Source: Dendrophyllia cribrosa (taxonomy: Eukaryota; Cnidaria; Anthozoa; Scleractinia; Dendrophylliidae). Taken from it: a stretch of 64,000 nt of DNA. Each line of letters opens with the position of its first letter. The first letter of the stretch is position 1. Where the stretch lies: assembly GCA_024195265.1 (NCBI GenBank), contig JAJLRJ010000013.1, positions 12,589,822-12,653,821 of the forward strand. The letters run 5' to 3'. The position numbers and the translations under genes are program-made. Shown here piece after piece: positions 47,201-56,905 of the stretch. The notes under the pieces are model-generated. The model saw only the letters and a program-made list of their open reading frames with translations. It was not told where the DNA came from and made no database searches.

Positions 47201-50200
47201 GAGCGTCACTTGCTCTTTGGAAAGTGCAAGCTTGTACCAGAGAAGGACCTCTTTCAGATCATGCCAAATTGCAAAAAGGTATGACAATACAGCCATTACT
47301 AGCTGCCCAATCGCATCTGAACTGTGTTCAGAAGCGCCCTTGAAACAAGGCTGGGCTCTCAAAGGAGTGAAAAAAAATATCCGTTTCAATGAGAACCAGT
47401 GCCAGTACCTGGATGACAAGTTCCAGATCGGCCAGGAGAGTGGCCATAAAGTGGACCCTGAGAAGGTGTCACGGGACATGCGCTATGCGAGGACTAACAA
47501 CAGCCAGCGACGCTTTAAAATGAATGAATTCTTGACTGCCCAGCTGATTCAGGGGTACTTCTCGCGTTCTGCTGCAAAGCTAAGACACGCAACAGCTGCT
47601 CCGTCAACACCGATGATAACGATATCCAGGCGGCTCAAGATGAAGAAGCCTTCTCATTTGCCCGCACATCTGTCCAGGATCAGTGCCAACCCTTGCCTCC
47701 CATCGTGTATGACACTCTAAACATATGCACGCTGTACACCACCAACAGGTTGACTAAGCTCAGTGTTGCACAATTGCGGCTCATCTGCGAACACTACAAC
47801 ATGGAAACGGAGTCAAAACCATCAAAGAGAAAAGCGCCTTACGTTAGTTACATCTCCGATCTTGCTGGGTCATGTTCTTACACGAAGGTCTAACAAAAGG
47901 ACCTTTTCACGTTTTTTGCCTTATTCTTGGTTTTCACATGACGTCATAAAAATTCAAAAATCTTAAGTAAACGTCCTACAAAGCTGTTTCTAACATGGCA
48001 TGTGGATACCAGTGTTATAATCTTTCACAAAAAGTTTCAGGTTTTAACGATGTTTTGCTTCCGAATTATAAAGGTTTTAAATGTGTCACGCAATTCATCA
48101 CACTATTTCAGATAAGCCGTGAAAATAAACAAAATTGAATCAGCTGAAAGTTATTGTTTGCATTATAAGTGCTTATAAGCCGAGTTAATGGAGCTTATAG
48201 CAAATACAATATATTTTTTTTGATTTTTGGTGTAATTAAGACTGAATTTTTGGCCGCCATGTTTGAGATGGCCGCTCCATACATTTCTTGCTAAAAATAT
48301 CTAACACTCGTTCGCCTATAACTCTAGCTATAGAACGAAATGCTTTTGCGCTTCAAAATGTGGCCACGATGTGTAGTTTTAAACTCTCTACAATTCCATA
48401 AACATTTTGGAAAATTTTGATATGACGTAAGTGAAAACCAAGAATAAGCATAAACGACACAAGTAGCTACAAATAAATCAACCAATCAGAGCTTGGAAAA
48501 CGTGTAATCATTAAAACATGAGAAATTGAGCTTTCAAAATTTTTAAGAAAAAAAATTAAAGTGGCTGTATAAAAAAATTTAAAAGAATGCACCATGAGAA
48601 TTAATATTCAACATATCAGACTGACATGACTCTTTCAGGCTACAGAGTCGATTTGTTAATATTATGTTATTGATCAATGTCCGTTTCGATTATAAGGGCG
48701 TGAAAAAGTTGCGAGCCCGTAATCAAAATAACTTGTCTGCGGTTTCCGCATGTAACACAATCTCTGCGAATTTTGAAACCGCCGAAGATGTTGGACGTAT
48801 TGTTCTCGATTATTCTCCTAAATTTCTTCAGTATCCAGAAAACCTACTTCAAGGTACGATTAACATACACTTAGATCAATTTTTCTACGTGCTGAAAAGT
48901 AATTTTTGAACAAAAAACATCCTGATCTGATTGGATTTCATGTTTAAAAGCGTGCTTGACCTTTGATAAACTTCACGTGACTCGTGTACACTTTGGAACT
49001 CGAGTCAAATTAAACAGCTGAAATATTCTATTATTGCTCAAAACCGATAGCAAATACATGAAAATAATCTTGTAAACATGCTCTGGTGACTGTTAGCAAG
49101 TTTTATTAAACCTCTGTTGTTCAAAAGTGTTTTTGTGTGTTGTGTTTATTTGAGATTTTAGCATCAAACTGCAAACAGACATCCGCTCTTAAGCACCCTC
49201 TGAATTCTAAATCCTGTTCTCACTTTTCCTATATTCGAACACTTCCCTCACTCTCCTGGGTTCAAATTAAAGCTTATAGAGCTGGCTATCTAAATATGGA
49301 AACCATTTGGTAATAAAATGAATTGTCGAATTTTTTACGACGTCTAAATTCGAACGTCCGAATCAGCTTTAAAACGCTATAACTCAAAGCGATTATTGTA
49401 TTTTGCTAATTTGATTTGTTCTCGGGTTTTCGGACACGAAGCGCTAAAAAAACGTGTCGGCGATTTCCCATATTCAATTGCAGTGAAAAGTTACAGAATA
49501 TTTTCGAAAAAGGGAGAAAAAAAATTGGAGTGATCGCACGGAAATGGCTCTTGACGAAAACTTTTTCGGAAATAAGAAATTCGCCGACACGTTTTTGTTG
49601 ATTATATGTTAGCCTAGCTTCTGTCCAAATTTGAGGAAAATCGAACGAATTCCCTTTGAGTTGTAGTTCTTTAAAGTGTCCCCTACAAGCGAAAAATTAA
49701 CTTTGAGAAAACAGCGCTTAGAAAAACATATCGCTATATAAACAAACTCCGCCCACAAAAGTTATACCGTCATTTCGCCGTCAATTTTCACTATTTTTCG
49801 ATAATTTTTTTTGGATGAAAGTTCATTCTGTAAACTTTATTTTGACGCCAAAAAAAAAAATTCAATAAATTTTCGATCCGAAGGTACACTGTAGCAGTTT
49901 CGAACCGAAAACGTCTATCAAAACCCCCCCTGACTCATTTAAGAACATGATTGCAACTGATGAATGATGATGAATGAATGGTGACTATAAATTGAAGTAA
50001 TTACACAATTATTGCTTTGGTTTCTCATTGCCACGCTTTGTGATTGGCTAAAAAATCTCGCGCCACTTTCTCGACCAATCAGAAGTAAAACCAAAACCAA
50101 TCGTCACTTGCTCGCACGCGTTTTCCCGCGCTTGGCGCCGCCGACGCACATTTCCCTTTCGTAAACGGTCGATGCCATTTTAGCGACACTTAGAAAAATT

Positions 50201-53200
50201 TTCACTAATTTTAGAATTATTTTTTCTGTCAGAAAAAGAAAAATGCAATTAATTACCTAGAATCGAACCCGTAACCTCTGCATGTTAGCATCTCTCCTTT
50301 GCCACTAGACCACTGGGTTGATCCGGCAAATCCAAGAAAAATTTAATTATAAAAGGTGCTTTTCTTAATATATATTAATAACGGGTCACCCTAACCCTAA
50401 ATCTTACCTAACCGCGAATCTAGCTTAGATCTAATAATCGCTTTACCTAGGCCCAATTTTATCTAATAATGATGGCCTACTTTCGTCCCAATCCACGCAT
50501 AAACTAAAGAGAAATAGCATCGACCATTTCAAAAGGCTTGGTTACTAATGAATGCTAATGATGGCATCGACCGTTAAAAATGGCATCGACCGTTGCTGTG
50601 ATTGGTCAGAGTAATTACTTTGGTTTTGGTTTTGCACACTCAAATGAAAACTGATCTATCTGATATGTTATAAATGTTTGTTTTGACAGTTTAAACAAAT
50701 GGATAAGGATCAAACGGGTACAATTGACTGGTGGGAATTTCTTAACCATGAAGCTCTGAAACGTATAAGTGCAAATAGAAGTAAGGTAGGCCGACTTGTA
50801 CTCGTTCACTGGCTGATAGAAATTAGACATTTTATCTTCAAGTTTACTTTACAAAATTCTGTAATATGTGCACAACTCAGAACGTTTGTGGAATTGCAGA
50901 TTTTTAGTAGTAAACTGTAAAATAATAGTTAAGCAGAGTACAAAACACCATCTGGAGAGACGATTAGAAACCATCTAAAGAAGCAAAGGGGGTTAAGACC
51001 CGGGGAGGACTCCCATATAAATATGACGGGGTTGATCGTCATACCTTTTAGGGGGCAAAATTTGTAGATCGGTATCGCTCTGGGTAACAAAATGTAAAAT
51101 GACTACCGTTAGAATTATCACGGTACCTTTTAGGGTATTGAGCTAAAAAAAAATGACAGAAAATGTCATGTTTTGTGTTAGAATTGGTACCTACGTCTTA
51201 TCGGTGAAAATGAATTTGAGCCACGCCCATAAAACGAGTTTCTTGTACCTTTTAGTTAATTTTTTTTTTAAAAATGTCCGACGATCACCTCCGTCATTTT
51301 TATATGGCACCCCTCCCTCAGGGGTAACGGATTGGAGAAAGTTTAGGTATATTCGCGGACGAAAACGCAGTGATTACGGACATTTCTCGTTATTACTGCA
51401 CTAAGGGTGTCCATTATAACAGGAATTTTCTTTGATGTTTTCTCTTTTTTTTCACAGTTTCAACTTGTAAGAATGCTATCTCCTCTTGAGATACAAAAGG
51501 CACGAGACATCTTCCACGCTTTTGATAAAGACGAGGATGGTTATATCAATTCCCATGAAGTAGCTGTAGGATTTAATCGTTGGTTTGGAAATTTGAGAGT
51601 ATTCGATAAAGATCGGTAAGTTAAGTCACACGCCTGTATTTTAGGTACCGTATATACGGATCCAATAAGCCTTCACACGATTGTTTTCGGATCGTTTTAC
51701 TTATCCACATGAAGACGAACATCCTTAACAGTCTTAACAGTGGCACCTATTTTGCAGTGCTATGTGATTTTGTGGAGCGGCTTTCGTCACAATAACAAGG
51801 GATGTTCAATTTGTTCGAAGAATGCAATTGACCGTTATTCTACTGTGAGGACGACCAGTCAGAATGGGAGCAGCACCTATTTTTGTGCGAAAAATGAGCC
51901 ACTTGTGGACATGTGTCGAACGCCGAAAGCTACCGAACTGTCCTTCCTTTCAGTTATATTATACAAGATAATATAGATGGACTAAAAATCGCTCAAATAG
52001 CGTAGAAGCACTGTATAAAGATAGAATACAACACCAATAAATGTTTTAACGATTTTATTCAGCAATTTTGATTTTATATATTGCTTAAAACGTTCATTTC
52101 GAAATTCCATACAATGTCTTATATTTTCAAATATCGTTAACCCATTGACACCTGAACCGCCCGTACAAGACTCCACTGCTTTAAAAAATTGTAACTTTCT
52201 CAATCGTGCGAACATTGCCTTAACTAGCAGTTGTGAGCATTGACTAGAAAGTCTTTCAAATTGAGATACCCAATAAACACAAAAAAGTCAGCGATTTTTG
52301 CAGAATATCAGCGTTTGAATTTGGACAATAACAAAAATTACCGTTTTTAACGTCATAGAAAAACAACAAAAATCACGTTTTTGCCTTTAGTTTTTTTTAT
52401 TCAAATCATCGTGGCAAACCCAAAAGTCAACATTTCCAGCAAAATTCAGTCCTAGTCCTAGCTTAGCAGTGAATTTTTTTGCTCTTATTCGTTGCTCGGG
52501 CCGAGCTACAGCTTCTTATACTAGTGCATACTCACCTTGCCTCGATTTTCAACATCGCCACCGCAATGCATGCTGGGAAATAAACAGATTTTTCGACAGC
52601 GTCCATTCCGTCCTCCACAATTTTCATATATATACTAAGTCCACAGCCACTCTGACCCACCGCCGAAATTTCGCGCTTGTTGTGTTCTCCTGTGGTCGCA
52701 ACTTCCAAAATATGCCGCGGTAGGTCGAGAAATTCATCCAGAGTCGAGTCCCAAAGCTACTTCGTTTCCAGGCGGCCATTTTTCCAGTTCAACGAGCAAC
52801 GAGCCAAATTCGTAAACGAAGTACAACACCTAACTCGCTTCATTGAGAAGTGGACTCTGAACTACCTCCAAGCTTAATGATGCTCATCAGGCAGCTACTA
52901 AAGATGAAAAATGGCTGTGAACTTACCAAAAATCGTAGATAATTCATATTGGACCCTTTATTGCAAATCAACCAAGCAAAATGAGATCGTCACAATGACG
53001 TTTCCAGTAAACTCGAGCCTTCAGTGTTTTATAACAGTAGCACTTTCAATGGTAACTCCAAATATGAAGTCACGAAATCCTATGGGGCGTGTGTATGCAG
53101 AAATCCTCAGGTGTCAATGGGTTAATATGCAAACATTACGCCTGGGTGTCCTGTGACTAAACGTTCTAACATTGTTGTACAACATTTGTTGGTTGACCAA

Positions 53201-53579
53201 TGTTAGAACGTTTAGCACCCCCATGTTAGATTATATTTGACGAACATTTTTTGTTGGGGAATGTTTTGTTTTCAATCAAATAATTTGCCCATTACAGTTT
53301 GTTGGGCGCAGTAATGTTTGAACGGCTAGCAAGCTTTCCAAGACACAACGCTAGCAAAAGCCAATCATGTTTCAGCGGGGCGTCCAACAATGCCATTCAA
53401 TGGGGCGTTTAGCCGCGCGTCCACCATTTGCTATTTCACAAGTGTTGCAACGTTTAGCCGGGGCTTTGCACTGGGCGACGTCTTGTGCAAGGTGTCTCAT
53501 AAACACCGCCATCTTTGTTTCTATGATGAGGTACATGTGTACGCTTCCGCACGTCAAAACGGGGAATTTGCGATTTGAA

Positions 53580-53612
<33 letters not shown>

Positions 53613-56600
53613 GCCCTAATTAACGCTAAGCAAATGCAAGGCTGCATGCTGTCATACAGTAAAAATCCGCGTATAAGAACCTAGTGGATTAAGAACCTGT
53701 AGACTAAAATTTTGGCATTTAAACCCCCATTATATAAGAACCTGTTGAGCCTAAAAATTGAAAGAGGTTCCTATTTGGAAAATCAGAAAGAAATCACTTC
53801 TGTGGTGACTGTGCAACCTGACCAGGTATGAATTGGTGTTTAAAAGCAGTTTAGTTTTGTTGAGCATGCATAAACAGCCTGAATTAGGTTCTAGAGCAGG
53901 GTGTCACTGTGTGCATGTAGAATGTAGTCTTACATTTTAAACATAATTATATGTTTCTTATACATACATGTAAGGAAGGGACCACACCCATATAGACAAC
54001 TTGTTGGACCAGCAGCAAGCACGTTTTCCTCTTTAGCCTAGACACCAAATATATAAGAAACTTTTTAGGCTGACTTGAAAAATCTAGGTTGTTGTACGCG
54101 GGGTTTTACTTTATTTGCAGAAAGTAGAATGCGATTCTACTGAGCAGATCCTTCCCTTTCTCCATTGACTCGTCACGCCAAATGCATCAGTCAATTTCAG
54201 CAGTGCCTACCCACTCCCCCCGGCATTAGTCGGGCATTTGCTCACGTTCTAATCCCGTGGAGCGGCCATTACTCATTAGCCTACACTCAGTGTACCCCGG
54301 GGCATTTGAAATCCTCGTGTTTTCGACCTCAAAGAATCCTGGCTCCATTTCTGACGACAAATTTGTCGCTAGAGGAAAACTGTCTTTAGATTACGTTTGG
54401 ATGAGTCTAGATTCGAAAAAAATCCCCTTGGCCTTTTTTACTATACCCCGGAGTATTTGCACAGCTTTTATGCCCTCGCCAGAAGGCATTTGCCAATATT
54501 TTTCAGAAAATGCTAATGCCCGGGGGTTGTCCCGGGGGGGAGGGGACATGGGCATTGCTGGAATTGACTGATGCATTACACTTGTTATCTGAATGCCCAG
54601 GGGTTGTCCCGGGGGGTGGGGGCATGGCCACTGCTGGAATTGACTGATGCATTACACTTTTTACCTGTGAATGCCCGGGGGTTGTCCCGGAGGGGAGGGG
54701 ACATGGGCATTGCTGAAATTGACTGATGCATTATACACTTTTTATCTGAATGCCCGTGGGTTGTCCCGGGGGGGAGGGGGGGGGGGGGGGGGTGACATGG
54801 GCACTGCTGGAATTGACTGATGCATTACACGTTTTATCTGAGTGCCAGCAACATCTGTTTTTTTAACGATTGGTCTTTTACCCTGTCTATGGCACCTCTT
54901 AGTTAACACTCACATCTTGAAGGCACCTTGCTAACGACGTTAATAAATTGGTTCTTAGGGGTAACTCGTTTGGAAAAGCCCTTGATCCTAAGGATGTCTC
55001 AGGACATGTTGATCGCCATACCAGAATGTTCATGGATGCTGACACAGACAAAAACAGGTACGCAGCTGCACTTTTTCTTTCTCAATCCTTTCACTGTTTT
55101 TGGCCTTTTGCATTAATTGGTCGCCAGTCCTAAATTCCTAAAACATAAAAACCCGGTAACTTGAAGCACAAAAATTATCAGAATTTAAAAGAGCGTCTGA
55201 AAAATAGCTAGTATGCAAATTTATAAGTTTGCATCTTCAAAGTGAGTATTTTTATGGCCAACTGATTGTTCCAAAATCCACTGGAGTGTGACTGACTGGC
55301 AAGGGTTGTTCTCACCATACAAATGCTTCCACAGTCTAATCCCGTTAGAGCAGTTTTCAATTGAGTATCGAAAGTAATTACACAATTGCTTTGGTTTTGC
55401 ATTACTATGCTTTGTGATTGGCTAAGATATCTTGCGCCACTTTCTCGACTAATCAGAAATAAAACCAAAACCAATCGTGACTTGCTCGCACGCGTTTTCC
55501 CGCGCTTGGCACCACCGACATGTAATTCCTTCAAGCTCTGATTGGTTCATTGGATTGTTTATGACTGCTGTGATTGGTCAGAGTAATTACTTTGGTTTCG
55601 GTTTTACGACACTCAATTGAAAACTGATCTAATACAGACAACTAATACCAAGACAACTGTCCGTAATAACGGGGTGTCCGAAAAGCGGGTTCGACTGTAA
55701 TTTTAAACAGCCATAAAAATCCCCACGTTGAAGATGTAAACTTAATAACCAACATTGGTCATAAAATAGGTATCTTTCTTTTCAGACATAATCACTTAAC
55801 ATGTGAATTACACTTTGCCTATTTGCTTTCGTTTGGGCGCAAAATATTAGGCAAAAGACAGTTTGCTAACCGTCTCCAACGATCGCTAAAGATTGCAAAC
55901 AATCTCTAACGATAGCTAATCATTGCTTAACGATCGTTAGCGATCACTACGGATCACTAACGATCGCTAACGATTGGTAACTGTTGCCAACAATCGCTAT
56001 CGATTAGTAACGGTTGCCGACAATCGCTAACGATCACTAGCCATGGCAAACGATCACTAACGATTCCTAAAGACCCGTTTACACAGGTGATTTTTTTGTG
56101 CAATTTTTGTCGCGCGCAAGTTGCATCTTCAAATCGCATGTGTGAACTAGCGGCGTTTTATGTGCGATTTGGGCGCGATTTGTCGCGCGAAGTCGCAGAT
56201 GCAACTTGGCGGCGATTTTTGGAAAATCACGGCAAATCGCAGCAAATATCATACCCGAATCGCACAGAAATCGCCGCAAGTTAAGATTTGCGACAAAAGT
56301 TGCATTGGAGAGCGCGACAAATATCGCATTAAAAATCGTATGTGTAAACGGGCCTTAACGATCACCAACGATCGCTAACGATTGCTGACGATCACTAACG
56401 ATTGCTGACGATCGCTAACAATTGCGAACAATTGCTAACGATCGCTAACGATCACTCACGATTCCTAACGATCACCAATGAACGCTAACGATTGGCGACG
56501 ATCGCTAACAATTGGTAACGATCGCTAACGATTGCTTACGATCCCTGGCGACTGCTCTCGATCACCAACGATTGCTAACGATCCCTAACTATTGCTAACG

Positions 56601-56862
56601 ATTACCAACGATTGTTATAAAATTCATTAATAATTCATAAGGAAAGTACAAAAGAAATGAAAATTTAATGAAGGTTTGTAAACCCCAATACAAATCAACT
56701 GAGTTGATGAATTATTAAACAGTAGCATTAACTTTTGATACAGACAACTGCTCAGCTAATTAGTATGCATTAACTTTTCATACAGATCTCTACTCATTGT
56801 TTCATTTCATAAGTACGATAAAATATTCGCGTCCGATCTGTATGGGCGTTTACATGATCTGT

Positions 56863-56905
<43 letters not shown>

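Larger units (their letters stand above)
44437..49172. mobile_element. Putative 4.7-kb element with ~415-bp inverted ends around a zinc-finger-like pseudogene
   Basis: 44437-44850 and 48750-49172 are reverse complements at perhaps 75-85 percent by eye. Shared blocks include GCAGTTTGATGCTAAAATCT, AACAACAGAGGTTTAATAAA and GAGTTCCAAAGTGTACACGA. The outer end continues as GAGCGGATGTCTGT at 43869-43882 on the left (separated by an apparent insertion) and 49173-49193 on the right. The interior holds repeat P copy B, a pseudogene of a multi-copy family, and a smaller MITE. No transposase was recognised. Confidence 0.5.
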
